NCBI GenBank assembly: GCA_963513935.1
Contig: OY740769.1
Span: 37,475,120-37,539,119 of the forward strand
Length of the DNA stretch: 64,000 bases
From: Aphrophora alni
Lineage: Eukaryota; Arthropoda; Insecta; Hemiptera; Aphrophoridae
Direction: 5' to 3'
Positions 53,767 through 58,869 of this stretch are shown here, one piece after another; within the stretch, counting starts at the first letter, position 1, and each line of letters starts with the position of its first letter. Position numbers and translations under genes: made by a program. Under the pieces are notes generated by a model. That model was not told the DNA's origin. It saw only the letters and a list, made by a program, of their open reading frames with translations, and did no database searches.

Positions 53767-55331
53767 CAATTAATAAATGAAATGACTAACTAATTAAACT
53801 CTAATAATAATTAACAAATAAACAAGTAATTAAATTCTAACAATTAACAAATAATTAACCAAGTAATCAAATTCTACGCTATGGCCTAATTTTGTTACAA
53901 AGCTGATTTTAAGACGTTGAAATTGTATTACAAAATATTTATTATTATTATTCCAGGAACTATATGTGTTAATAATTAATTTTTACAGCTGTTTAATCTA
54001 TTTTAATAATTTGTGTACAATCTACATAAATACAAATTCCTATAATATAGGATATTTTAAAAGTTATATGTTATTCCATACAATATTGGAAACATCAGGT
54101 TTTTTTACATGATTTACGTTTATTATCACTCTAGGAGTAGAAATTTTGTCTGATTTTCTTCAAACATGGCACAATAGTATTTTTTTACAATAGTTTGGGC
54201 AAGTTTTTAGGTAAAAATCAAAATAGTGGTGGTTTAAAATATTTTTTCGGATATACCTTCTCACCTGTATATTTTAGAATGTGTCCAGATTCAAAATCTG
54301 CATACAATAATCTTCAAATAAGTTTTATAGAATTAAAATTGAGAGTGGTAGTTAAAAAACTAATGTTTAATCTCAACCCTATAATAGAATTAAAATTTCC
54401 ATAACAGTTGAATCTGTGTTATTTTTGTAAAATTAAGCACATAAGCTAGGTTTTACAATATGAAATTAAACCAGAACAAAATATCTCAAGAACAATGCAT
54501 TTTAGAAACAAAATTTTCAACTAAATCTGTCAGTTTTAGAAGGGAAAATACAAATGTGTTATTACTTTTTATGCACGCTGAGGTTTACAGGGTCTTTTCA
54601 AGGTGTACTTGGTTTTTTTAATGACAACCATATTTTTTTAGTTGATTTTTATTCTGCCGATTAAATAATTTTTTATGATAATTAACAAAATACTTAGAAA
54701 TCTCCTCTAAAACATCAGTTTTAGAGCAAAATTGCAAGAAAATAAAGTGGTTTATTTTAACATGATAAAGATTAGAGTATTTCCCTATTATTTCGTTGCT
54801 ATAAAAAATAAATAAATAAATAAAAAATAATAAAATAATCAAAGTGAAGAAAGAGATTCTGAATAAAATATCTAAACTTTATTAAGTTTAAATGAACCAT
54901 TTTTGTTTCTTACAAACTGCCTCTAAAATAGATTTTATTATTTTATGAGTTTTATTATTTTTGTAAAATATTTATGGTTTATAGATACATGAGGAAAGGT
55001 TTTCTACTATTATTAATTGTTAGGTTGCAAGGTTACAATTTACTCAAATTTATGTTTGGCAGATTGAAGTAATGATTATTTTGTTATTCTTTTTTGATTT
55101 TAAGTCTTTATTAATACATTACTATTAGGTAGTTTTAAATTAACAAACTTACACAGATACTGCATTAAACCCAGCTGCTCGTAACTTCCTTAACCTATCG
55201 CTCCAGAGTTGTCTTGGGTGCCTAAAGTAATGAATGGATCCAGAAATATATCGAAATGGCTCTCCATCTTTTAGGAATTGGTTATTGACCCAGTCAATTT
55301 CAAAAACCCTGTTTTGATTTGTGACCTGTAA
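4269..55331 (-). CDS. GLB1: Acid beta-galactosidase (GH35), 11 coding exons, first exon missing
   Basis: Predicted lysosomal/secreted exo-beta-galactosidase that removes terminal galactose from glycans and glycolipids. Exons (minus strand): 55331-55153, 50122-49972, 38357-38294, 34146-34052, 23508-23328, 22296-22075, 21462-21341, 9897-9634, 6132-6001, 4956-4747, 4478-4269. Every junction is GT/AG and all phases agree, giving 609 codons plus TAA. GH35 landmarks appear in order: [51 protein letters not shown] (acid/base Glu167, 23497-23499), [15 protein letters not shown] (nucleophile Glu247, 22226-22228), AGGTNFGF, and C-terminal [15 protein letters not shown]. Both catalytic residues are 21 positions lower than in human GLB1 (Glu188, Glu268), so only about 20-25 N-terminal residues, including the signal peptide, are missing. 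Introns are packed with transposons. Whether it is the GLB1 or GLB1-like orthologue is not decided. Confidence 0.93.
4747..4956 (-). CDS. GLB1: beta-galactosidase exon j
   Basis: Encodes [20 protein letters not shown], then a loop and [15 protein letters not shown] and [11 protein letters not shown]. PAFYxAxFxL and DTFxDMxGWGKG are C-terminal jelly-roll landmarks. The acceptor is TTTCAG before 4956 and the donor GTAAGTG after 4747. Phase 0 at both ends. Confidence 0.93.
5080..5998. other. Intron sequence between exons i and j
   Basis: AT-rich intronic DNA with no coding similarity or clear repeat that I can identify. Confidence 0.5.
6001..6132 (-). CDS. GLB1: beta-galactosidase exon i
   Basis: Encodes [20 protein letters not shown] then [32 protein letters not shown] is strongly conserved in GH35 enzymes. 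The acceptor TTTTTACAG is before 6132 (an AG two bases further in would break the frame). The donor GTAAGC follows 6001. Phase 0 at both ends. A dispersed repeat begins about 20 bp upstream of the acceptor. Confidence 0.93.
6151..6345 (+). repeat. Dispersed repeat R1, copy 1
   Basis: Shares ACCTCTCGGTCATC...CACCTTAA...ATACTCTAATA...GGTCAGAA...GAACAAGAGTTGGTCAAGAGAGACC with four other places in the window. It lies in the intron close to the exon i acceptor. No coding capacity and no clear terminal repeats were seen. Class unknown. Confidence 0.75.
6780..7340 (+). mobile_element. Probable LINE 3' end relic
   Basis: Broken translation gives [15 protein letters not shown] and [15 protein letters not shown], resembling the SFFPRTxxxWNxLP...TFKxxLHxHL tail of LINE ORF2. 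It is followed by a GC-richer segment (7235-7330) like a LINE 3' UTR. The assignment is by motif only. Confidence 0.4.
7463..9080 (+). mobile_element. LTR (family B2) with primer-site remnant, TSD ACAG
   Basis: Begins TGTAATCCTC and is flanked by ACAG at 7459-7462 and 9081-9084. The LTR proper matches 47429-48879 nearly throughout and ends ATATATTTACA at 9006. After it come ATTGTCGCATCAACGTGGGGC (a primer-binding-site-like sequence), about 50 further bases, and a second ATATATTTACA at 9080. The 5' LTR end and 3' LTR end thus appear joined by a deletion across this short homology. Antisense to GLB1. Confidence 0.8.
7864..7985 (+). repeat. Tandem repeat of about 46 bp, 2.5-3 units, inside LTR
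   Basis: Units of the form CGTCTGAAATGGTAGGATGTGTTTTAAAAAGTT repeat with changes three times. The related LTR at 47429 has only one or two such units, so copy number varies between copies. Confidence 0.6.
9081..9633. other. Intron remainder
   Basis: AT-rich intronic sequence between the LTR and exon h; nothing recognisable. Confidence 0.5.
9634..9897 (-). CDS. GLB1: beta-galactosidase exon h (post-barrel beta domain)
   Basis: Encodes [20 protein letters not shown], then [20 protein letters not shown] and [20 protein letters not shown] and LHDRAxVYxD are the usual motifs of the first non-catalytic beta domain. The acceptor (TTTATTTTTAG) is before 9897 and the donor GTAAAA after 9634. Phase 0 at both ends. 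The upstream intron of 11.4 kb holds several LTRs. Confidence 0.93.
10285..10535 (+). mobile_element. Possible tRNA-derived SINE
   Basis: Contains TAGTGGCTAGTGTTC, resembling a tRNA A box, and about 40 bases later GAGGTTCCAGGTTCAAA, resembling a B box (RNA polymerase III promoter elements). A more GC-rich body follows up to about 10535. Only one copy was noticed in the window, so the class remains tentative. Confidence 0.4.
10540..12640. other. Intron sequence without recognised features
   Basis: AT-rich; holds short direct repeats such as ATACATAyATTTAwTAA near 11850-11935. It may contain the remainder of the Gypsy relic that is readable further right, but I could not identify coding remains here. 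Confidence 0.4.
12650..13290 (-). pseudogene. Gypsy-type pol relic (reverse transcriptase to RNase H)
   Basis: Conceptual minus-strand translation gives [20 protein letters not shown] (about 13215-13275) and [20 protein letters not shown], then [20 protein letters not shown]. Further on come [15 protein letters not shown] (about 12770-12810) and [14 protein letters not shown]. These are palm/thumb motifs of Metaviridae reverse transcriptase followed by the start of RNase H. Frameshifts and stops are frequent and there is a gap between the thumb and RNase H. It follows LTR copy C1 in the same orientation, so both may belong to one broken element. Confidence 0.75.
13359..15414 (-). mobile_element. 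Old LTR, family C copy 1, interrupted by a pogo MITE
   Basis: Matches 46956-49614 at both sides of the insertion. On the minus strand it starts TGTAATA and ends ATATTACA-like, with GTACACTATAAAAGAACTTACAACCC and a degraded GGCTCCC/GGCGCC near the end, like the other LTRs. Without the insertion it is about 1.23 kb. No clear target duplication was found, so the orientation and boundaries are inferred. Confidence 0.65.
13764..14591. mobile_element. pogo/Tigger-type MITE with TA target duplication
   Basis: Terminal inverted repeats CAGTAGAACCCCTCTAATCCG and CGGATTAGAGGGGTTCTACTG, flanked by TA. Subterminal GGTCGGATTAWCCG motifs occur at both ends. It is more GC-rich than its surroundings and non-coding. 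At 13957 a second terminus-like CAGTAGAACTTCTGTTAACC occurs, without a visible partner, suggesting a nested fragment. Confidence 0.85.
15415..16847. other. Intron sequence, no gene seen
   Basis: AT-rich; a C-run at 15555-15562. No coding or repeat similarity recognised. Confidence 0.5.
16848..17085 (+). repeat. Dispersed repeat R1, copy 2
   Basis: Same motif series as copy 1 (ACCTCTCGGTCATCATAACC, AATACTCTAATAGCATTAGG, GAACAAGAGTTGTTCAAG). It keeps the sequence that is interrupted in copy 3 and so serves as an empty site for that insertion. Confidence 0.75.
17743..19368 (+). mobile_element. Solo LTR, family B1, TSD TGAG
   Basis: Starts TGTAATACC and ends TTATTACA, flanked by TGAG at 17739-17742 and 19369-19372. 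Contains AATCACTGTAAGTACCCTTAAAA and, 110 bp before its end, TGGCGCCC (19251-19258). Related to 34811-36401 and 38484-39790. No internal region, so it is a recombination product of a full element. Antisense to GLB1. Confidence 0.88.
19540..20918 (+). mobile_element. Solo LTR, family A, TSD ACCC
   Basis: Starts TGTGACAATGTGAAAAATCA and ends ATTATCACA, flanked by ACCC at 19536-19539 and 20919-20922. Shares GCTGTTCAAATCATAATTTA, the TTTCAGAGACAAGTGTTTTC segment and TGGCGCCC (20778-20785) with the LTRs of the complete element at 23953-32080, but is clearly diverged. Antisense to GLB1. Confidence 0.88.
20923..21340. other. Intron sequence
   Basis: Nothing recognised between the solo LTR and exon g. 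Confidence 0.5.
21341..21462 (-). CDS. GLB1: beta-galactosidase exon g
   Basis: Encodes [20 protein letters not shown] then [20 protein letters not shown]. SYDYxxPxxEGGDxTEKY is the conserved end of the GH35 barrel. The acceptor TTTTTAAG is before 21462 and the donor GTAGGA after 21341. It starts with the last two bases of Gly and ends in phase 0. Confidence 0.93.
22075..22296 (-). CDS. GLB1: beta-galactosidase exon f with catalytic nucleophile
   Basis: Encodes [17 protein letters not shown], then [17 protein letters not shown], where the Glu after Ser (22226-22228) is the nucleophile. It continues to [15 protein letters not shown] and [17 protein letters not shown]. The acceptor TATATTGCAG is before 22296 and the donor GTAATG after 22075. 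It starts in phase 1 and ends in phase 1. Confidence 0.94.
22590..22651. repeat. (TA)n microsatellite
   Basis: Uninterrupted AT dinucleotide run of about 60 bp in an intron. Confidence 0.95.
23328..23508 (-). CDS. GLB1: beta-galactosidase exon e with catalytic acid/base
   Basis: Begins with [15 protein letters not shown]; the Glu of NEY (23497-23499) corresponds to the general acid/base. It continues through [21 protein letters not shown] and [11 protein letters not shown]. The acceptor TTTTTTCACAG is before 23508 and the donor GTATGT is after 23328. It ends in phase 1, with a Gly codon split with exon f. Confidence 0.94.
23953..25353 (+). repeat. 5' LTR of the complete element
   Basis: TG...CA ends, 1401 bp. 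An AATAAA occurs at about 24386 and a TTTAATAAATTTTTATGTAATATTTCAG segment near 25120-25149. An AATCACTGTGAGTACACTG follows near 25180. TGGCGCCC is at 25278-25285, 68 bp before the end. Confidence 0.93.
25354..25378 (+). promoter_or_regulatory. Putative primer-binding site
   Basis: AATGTCGCCGCAACTGTGGG follows the LTR end directly. It resembles the complement of the tRNA-Lys 3' end and T arm (expected TGGCGCCCAACGTGGGGC) with several mismatches. The sister sequence at 9007 has a better T-arm match, CAACGTGGGGC. Confidence 0.55.
25504..27276 (+). CDS. 590-residue coiled-coil protein of the LTR element (gag-like, unknown family)
   Basis: The only long intact ORF in the element. It starts 150 bp after the 5' LTR, at an ATG in good context (AAAAATGG). 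Residues 1-100 are acidic and Asn/Ser-rich. About 150-300 form an extended coiled coil with repeated units such as [20 protein letters not shown] and [17 protein letters not shown]. Residues 300-400 are acidic with Asn repeats. About 415-500 are a mixed, possibly folded part ([20 protein letters not shown]). The C-terminus is basic ([17 protein letters not shown]) and ends RKKWIIYN. No capsid, zinc-knuckle or protease motif is visible. Position and the N-terminal coiled coil suggest a Gag derivative; a different role cannot be excluded. Codon use is very AT-rich like the rest of the element. Confidence 0.75.
   Translation: MELEIVNVNNSDEQVGLGNQNSLNNIEPLEFTGDIFDNLQKESQSNEQTNEQFAQNFLDQEISSNSNSRRSSVNANSSSGSDFNGFDSDGILKSKKQCEDINKEMVGMLEVEIVEENSDRELRVEEVRVIEQVRVIEPNRLDEGKKSQSEAFMIEMLIEMRKDIKRFEQSSLETKKEINQSRLETKQDNLELRQDLKQDNDKKFECINNKFDEFNNKFDQNKLEINTKLENFNVKLEQNNVKLDKIDNDLKLSKLELRQDNLDLKEAMCKKFEEMRVELKPNYVKFEQNLKMEINVMETNNKVEFELSYCEKKVEFEQINSVEGVLVENINNLDNNLDQTVAEVEINSFNETKEMSDDLIIIEDNCVNDCVQEISKIMNNGLGNKVNLEITSNVEVNKFGGVGIGIINSKNKVKVNNLIIKESAVYLKKRVYHRIVDFEKYAMLEFRNIFRIQEQEIKSFCEKSNFKYNLEGKNVEIVKEGFVLVYKNGGVRIPERTDVEIRSLDSKMFERRRGDGMPEREKEKGILSTLRDNNKGRSFVRKGSVVMSRLDKLSVWTEVFNIKNVLKNSIMYFKIFHQSGNHRKKWIIYN
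27277..30679 (+). other. Non-coding internal region of the LTR element
   Basis: About 3.4 kb without a meaningful ORF or pol motif on either strand. A tandem motif of about 30 bp, TGAAATAAAGGAAATATRCGACGATTTTAA, repeats two to three times at 29518-29600. A short GTGGGG precedes the 3' LTR and may be a weak polypurine tract. It probably carries packaging or structural signals, but this is inference. Confidence 0.7.
30680..32080 (+). repeat. 3' LTR of the complete element
   Basis: Same length as the 5' LTR and identical wherever I compared them, including TGGCGCCC at 32005-32012. Followed by the target duplication CTAT. Confidence 0.93.
32085..34051. other. Intron sequence
   Basis: About 2 kb of AT-rich intron with no recognised gene or repeat. 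Open frames across 33690-34175 on either strand have no protein-like features apart from exon d. Confidence 0.5.
34052..34146 (-). CDS. GLB1: beta-galactosidase exon d
   Basis: Encodes [16 protein letters not shown] then [15 protein letters not shown], the strand leading to the acid/base motif. The acceptor (TATTTTTAG) is before 34146 and the donor GTAAAT is after 34052. It begins with the last two bases of the Arg codon from exon c and ends in phase 0, so VQ joins directly to VENEYGS of exon e. Confidence 0.92.
34811..36401 (+). mobile_element. Solo LTR, family B1, imperfect TSD
   Basis: Starts TGTAATACC and ends ATTATTACA. The flanks AATT and AATA differ at one base. Contains AATCACTGTAAGTACACTG, AAGAAGCCACACCCTGAGAT and TGGCGCCC (36306-36313), 88 bp before its end. 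It is longer than its relatives, partly because of an internal duplication at 35199-35410. Antisense to GLB1. Confidence 0.82.
35199..35410 (+). repeat. Imperfect tandem duplication of about 130 bp in LTR
   Basis: GTCTGAGTTTGGGACCTGAT ... TATGGAGGTGTTTTTrkTAA occurs at 35205 and again at about 35335 with few differences. Confidence 0.8.
36402..37097. other. Intron sequence with a GT/GC microsatellite
   Basis: A (GT)n(GC)n(GT)n tract at about 36759-36799; otherwise nothing recognised. Confidence 0.6.
37262..37766 (+). mobile_element. piggyBac-like element relic nested in the pogo element
   Basis: Left end TTAA then CCCTCCAAGTGCTAAAAG, followed by two subterminal GTGCTAAAxGTCGCGATCkCGATCT motifs. 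The right border is uncertain; AAAGGTTAA at about 37760-37768 is the best candidate. It includes a short N-terminal transposase remnant. Confidence 0.65.
37591..37730 (+). pseudogene. N-terminal piece of a piggyBac-type transposase
   Basis: An open segment starting [20 protein letters not shown] and continuing [12 protein letters not shown] has the short acidic Ser/Asp-rich start usual for piggyBac transposases. The frame then runs into unrelated AT-rich sequence and stops. The catalytic domain is absent. Confidence 0.5.
38294..38357 (-). CDS. GLB1: beta-galactosidase exon c (64-bp small exon)
   Basis: Encodes [20 protein letters not shown] followed by Thr, which fills exactly the gap between ERDF of exon b and HTRYVYQW of exon d in the GH35 family. 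The acceptor TGTAG precedes 38357 and the donor GTAAGTGAG follows 38294. It starts in phase 0 and ends in phase 1. The split A|GA codon (Arg) with exon d keeps the frame. Its upstream intron is 11.6 kb. A transposon-rich repeat lies about 100 bp away on its downstream (3') side. Confidence 0.92.
38484..39790 (+). mobile_element. Solo LTR, family B1, TSD ATAT
   Basis: Starts TGTAATACCAAAAAAGG and ends AATTATTACA, flanked by ATAT at 38480-38483 and 39791-39794. Has AACAATCACTGGGAGTACAC and TGGCGCCC at 39658-39665, 125 bp before its end. Antisense to GLB1. Confidence 0.88.
40190..40385 (-). repeat. Dispersed repeat R1, copy 4
   Basis: Reverse orientation. Contains TTTTGACCAACTTTTACTCT and GGATGGCCGAGAGGTTTTAT, the complements of the R1 motifs. 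Confidence 0.7.
40931..41052. repeat. Inverted repeat with 22-24 bp arms
   Basis: Left arm AAACACTTTATTTGTTCAAG (then ATGA) pairs with right arm TCATCTTGAACAAATAGTGTTT across a spacer of about 75 bp. The left arm read on the minus strand has ACAAATAAAGTG, like a retroelement poly(A) tail signal. It may be a foldback element or two opposed 3' ends. Confidence 0.7.
41578..41662. repeat. (TA)n microsatellite, interrupted
   Basis: About 85 bp of TA dinucleotides with a few TTA interruptions. Confidence 0.95.
44622..46057 (-). mobile_element. Solo LTR, family A, TSD GAAT
   Basis: On the minus strand it begins TGTGACAGTGTGAAAAGTCA and ends TTAAATTATTACA. It is flanked by GAAT at 44618-44621 and 46058-46061. 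It has CACTGTAAGTACACCGTAAA and TGGCGCCC (complement at 44772-44779), 150 bp before its end. It is the only family A/B LTR here in the same direction as GLB1. Confidence 0.88.
46062..46955. other. Intron sequence next to the solo LTR
   Basis: 46062-46440 is less AT-rich than its surroundings and may belong to another old repeat; on the minus strand it would start TGTGACAGACCTGG at 46434. No second end could be found. 46740-46780 has a G-rich run. Confidence 0.35.
47429..48879 (+). mobile_element. Solo LTR, family B2, TSD TATT
   Basis: Starts TGTAATCCTC and ends TAATATTTACA, flanked by TATT at 47425-47428 and 48880-48883. The pre-insertion site survives in LTR copy C1 near 14648. TGGCGCCC is at 48769-48776, 103 bp before its end. 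Close relative of 7463-9006. Antisense to GLB1. Confidence 0.9.
47943..48020 (+). repeat. Exact 39-bp tandem duplication in LTR
   Basis: GATGCTCGGGGTAAACGGAC then ATAACTTTCAGTAGAAATC occurs twice in direct succession. The related LTR at 7463 has one unit (with changes), so the duplication is specific to this copy. Confidence 0.9.
49972..50122 (-). CDS. GLB1: beta-galactosidase exon b
   Basis: Encodes [16 protein letters not shown], then [16 protein letters not shown] and [21 protein letters not shown] and RPGPYICAE are GH35 signature regions lining the active site. The acceptor (TTTTACAG) ends at 50123, and the donor GTAAGTG starts at 49971. One base completes the Val codon split with exon a, and the exon ends in phase 0. 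Confidence 0.93.
50380..51570 (+). pseudogene. LINE reverse-transcriptase relic (CR1/Jockey-like)
   Basis: Broken translation gives [20 protein letters not shown] (RT block 1-2), [18 protein letters not shown], and [20 protein letters not shown] (cf. VPQGSILGPLLFLLYIND). It continues with [20 protein letters not shown] and [20 protein letters not shown] with ILWGN. This order is the palm and thumb of non-LTR retrotransposon RT. The YADD box is destroyed and many stops occur. The upstream bases 50400-50470 (GTGCCCGAAACGTCGGCTGT) are more GC-rich and may be a separate repeat. It may be the same family as the LINE at 1-2040. Confidence 0.8.
52872..52914. repeat. (TA)n microsatellite
   Basis: Uninterrupted TA run of about 42 bp. 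Confidence 0.95.
53730..53764. repeat. (TA)n microsatellite
   Basis: Uninterrupted TA run of about 34 bp. Confidence 0.95.
55153..55331 (-). CDS. GLB1: beta-galactosidase exon a (first found; start of GH35 domain)
   Basis: Encodes [18 protein letters not shown], then [17 protein letters not shown] and [10 protein letters not shown]. This is the conserved N-terminal strand of the GH35 barrel with the YISGSIHY substrate-binding motif. The acceptor is at 55332-55333; a second AG six bases further in would start the exon at 55325, also in phase 0. The donor GTAAGT is at 55152-55147. It ends after two bases of a Val codon. A preceding exon ending in phase 0 must supply the initiator Met and signal peptide. 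Confidence 0.92.
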
Positions 55332-55333
55332 CT

Positions 55334-57265
55334 GTATTAAAAAAAATTACACTTACCTTGTATATTAAAATAAGATAGAATTTGTAATATGCTTCCATTG
55401 GGGACTTTTAGTTCTAAATAAAAATTTTATATTATTTAACTTTTAACAGTAATTTAAAAGTAAAATAATACAACTTATTTAATATTACTCTTCAATATTG
55501 TTGCCCCCCCGCTACTTATCTGTTGGGGGAGGGGGTGTACATTTAAAATGTAAAACCTATAATTACTGCACAAAACAAATTTATAAGAATGATAATGGGG
55601 GGGGGGACAGAACCATCATGTTCTCCATTTATCTATTTAAACATTTCTAAGATACTAATTTGTTTTTAAAGTTATAAAATTATTTTACAATAGAAGGAGG
55701 AACTGCAAAAGCAATATTGAATATAGGGCCAAGCTATGAAACACTGAAGTTTTTTTACTTCAAAGACCAACAAATACCTAATTTACAAAAACATATGCTT
55801 TTATAACAATAGAGTACCTTTGGAAATTAAAAATGCAACCGATAAAATTTATTTCCTAAAATAATTAAGATATTGGATATTTAAAAAAAAATATTAATGG
55901 GTATCCATACAATTTTTCTAGGGTTATTAGAGAGATGTTATGTGTCTTCTATTTCATTAATTTAATTGTGTATATGCCTTTACAATAGTGTATAGGTGTG
56001 TGTTTTATTAAAAAAGTGTGACGATTAGTTTTATCTAGTTTGCCAAAGATAGTTTTTTTTTAAATTTAATTTAAATATAAACAATTATTTTTGTACCAAT
56101 TTTCAATTTTTTTTTTAAATGTTACGTTTTAGTGTATATTATTTGATCACTTAGTAAGTTTTTTTCATTCTATTATTAAGTGAAGGTCTTTCCCACATAG
56201 GTAATGCCTTGGAGGCACTTAAACATTTCTCCAAAAATAATTTAAAGAAATGTTTTTTATTTATAAAAAGTGTTTAATTTATTACTTAGTTTTTAAATTT
56301 TATTTTAAGAACATTTACACTAATATTAATTGCAATTGTTTTTGGAAGAATAAATAAATTTACTATTAGGGTCTATATGATTGTGAACCATGCCAGATAT
56401 CCGAGCATAATAAGATAAAAAAGTCTTATATTCAAACAAAAAACAGAAGTGTAATTAAAAAATGATACATGCAGATATTTGAATTGAAAAGAGAGAGAGA
56501 GGGGAAAAAAATCAGAATTATGTTGGTAAATATTACTTACTAAGTACGGTATAGGGTTAGGTACTTGCAAAAAATGTCGACCTCCATTTTATACATAATA
56601 TTCATCTTTCATAGCTTCAAGAAACCGGCAAAGTGATTTAAACATGCCGTCCGTCGTTGTTGTCTGTATAGCTGCCACCAATATTAGATAGGAATATCAA
56701 ATTTGATATAGGGGACTATATATGCACCTATTGAAATTCATAAAAATCCAACCCCACCTCTCTATGATGACAAATAGAGAAGTTATTAACCAAAATGTTA
56801 TTTTGAACCTTGACATCCCAACAACATATTATATTCGTATAGTTAAGATCCGGCAGGAACAAATATGATATTTTGAACTGTTGGAGTAAAATATTGTTCA
56901 TATTTGAAGGTAATCAGTACAAATTTTAATAACTATTTGAAGAGTTTATATTATTTTTAATTAAACAAATACAATGTATCCCATAGCTAACATCAATTAG
57001 TATAGGTTTTCATAAAATTAAAATTAAAACATCACCTGTTCTACAATATTAGTTTTATTTGTCGCTTTATTATTTTTACACGGATATATAATATTCAAAT
57101 ATATTATTACAATTTTATATCAATTACAACGGAATAATAATTAAATAAGTATGTTAAAGCTGTTATATTTGTTTATTAATATTATAATAGAACTAGAATC
57201 TCTCCTGTAAAATACTTATATTTGCCGTGGAATTATTTTTTACTGATTTATAAAATTTAATTGCA

Positions 57266-57266
<1 letters not shown>
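55334..57266. other. Upstream intron or 5' flank of the gene
   Basis: No signal-peptide exon could be identified here. G-runs at 55525-55535 and about 55598-55607. A stretch at 56740-56830 (ACCTCTCTATGATGACAAAT ...) resembles 59405-59475. Confidence 0.4.

Positions 57267-57267
<1 letters not shown>

Positions 57268-57326
<59 letters not shown>
57268..57326. repeat. (TA)n microsatellite
   Basis: Long TA run directly before the minisatellite array. Confidence 0.95.
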
Positions 57327-57327
<1 letters not shown>

Positions 57328-57334
57328 TGGGTGT

Positions 57335-58690
57335 GCTTAAGACCACACGTTAGAAGTGAAAACTTAAGTTTGTGCAATATTTTTTGCATTGATTTTAGTT
57401 TGACTATGTATATGAGTTTGAGAAAGTTAGTGCTATATTTTTCGTAGATTTTTAGTTTTAATATATATGAATATGTGAGAAAGTTTGTGCGATATTTTTT
57501 CATTTATACTAGTTTAACTATGTATGCGAATTTTGAGAAAGTTAGTGCAATATTTTTCGTAGATTTTTAGTTTTAATACGTATGGGTATGTGAGAAAGTT
57601 TGTACAATATTTTTGCATTGATTTTAGTTTGACTATGTAGAGAGTTTGAAAAAGTTAGTGCTATATTTTTCGTAGATTTTTATTTTTAATTTTTTTATGG
57701 GTATGTGAGAAAGTTTGTGCAATATTTTTTGCATTGATTTTAGTTTGACTATGTATATGAGTTTGAGAAAGTTAGTGCAATATTAGATTTTTAGTTTTGA
57801 TATGTATGGGTATGTGAGAAAGTTTGTGCTATAGTTTTGCATTGATTTTAGTTTAACTATGTATGTGAATTTTGAGAAAGTTAGTGCAATATTTTTCGTA
57901 GATTTTTGTTTTAATAAATATGGGTATGTGAGAAAGTTTGTGCTATATTTTTTCATTGATTTTAGTTTGACTATGTATATGAGTTTGAGAAAGTTAGTGC
58001 AATATTAGATTTTTAGTTTTAATATATATGGGTATCTGAGAAAGTTTGTGCGTTATTTTTGCATTGATTTTAGTTTAACTATGTGTGTGATTTGATAAAG
58101 TTAGTGCAATAATTTTTCGTAGATTTTTAGTTTTAATACGTATGGGTATGTGAGAAAGTTTGTACAATATTTTTGCATTGATTTTAGTTTGACTATGTAT
58201 GAGAGTTTGAAAAAGTTAGTGCTATATTTTTCGTAGATTTTTATTTTTAATTTTTTTATGGGTATGTGAGAAAGTTTGTGCAATATTTTTTGCATTAATT
58301 TTAGTTTGACTATGTATATGAGTTTGAGAAAGTTAGTGCAATATTAGATTTTGTTTTAATATGTATGGGTATGTGAGAAAGTTTGTGCGATATTTTTGTA
58401 TTTATACTATTTTAACTATGTATGCGAATTTTGAGAAAGTTAGTGCAATATTAGATTTTTAGTTTTAATATATATGGGTATGTGAGAAAGTTTGTGCGAT
58501 ATTTTTGCACTGATTTTAGTTTGACTATGTAGGCCTATATGAGTTTTAGAAAGTTAGTGCAATATTTTTCGTAGATTTTTAGTTTTAATACGTATGGGTA
58601 TGTGTGAAAGTTAATGCAATATTTTTCATAGATTTTTGTTTTAATATATATGGGTATGTGTGAAAGTTTGTGCAATATTTTTCGTAGATA
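57335..58690 (+). repeat. AT-rich minisatellite array, about 12 dimeric units of 107-116 bp
   Basis: GAGAAAGTTTGTGCAATATT recurs at intervals of 107-116 bp (for example at 57481, 57597, 57711, 57820, 57934, 58042, 58157, 58272, 58379, 58488). Between these, GAGAAAGTTAGTGCAATATT alternates. One half continues TTCGTAGATTTTTAGTTTTA and the other GCATTGATTTTAGTTTGACT. The array is a head-to-tail higher-order dimer of a unit of about 55 bp. Non-coding. Confidence 0.92.
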
Positions 58691-58743
58691 TATGAGTTTA
58701 TATATACGCTGTGCGGGCGTATCCGTTGTCTATAATTATATAT

Positions 58744-58865
58744 TAAAGTTGCATTACGATACTGTACGGTGCGTGACGCGATTTCTATTGAAAAAGTCCA
58801 TCCCAAAAGTTGCATTACGATACTGTGCGTGACGCGATTTCTTTTGAAAAAATCCATCCCAAAAA
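58744..58865 (+). repeat. Tandem duplication of about 61 bp, GC-richer
   Basis: AAGTTGCATTACGATACTGT ... GCGTGACGCGATTTCTwTTG ... AAAAAkTCCATCCCA occurs twice. It contrasts in composition with the AT-rich array before it. Confidence 0.88.
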
Positions 58866-58869
58866 GTAC

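Larger units (their letters stand above)
51571..55152. other. Intron sequence between exons a and b
   Basis: AT-rich, without recognised genes or elements other than two TA microsatellites (52872-52914 and 53730-53764). Confidence 0.5.

Noticed and set aside
56575..56660. Minus-strand ATG followed by a short frame (MFKSLCRFLEAMKDEYYV) as a first exon
   Set aside because: Not hydrophobic like a signal peptide, and a stop comes before any donor.
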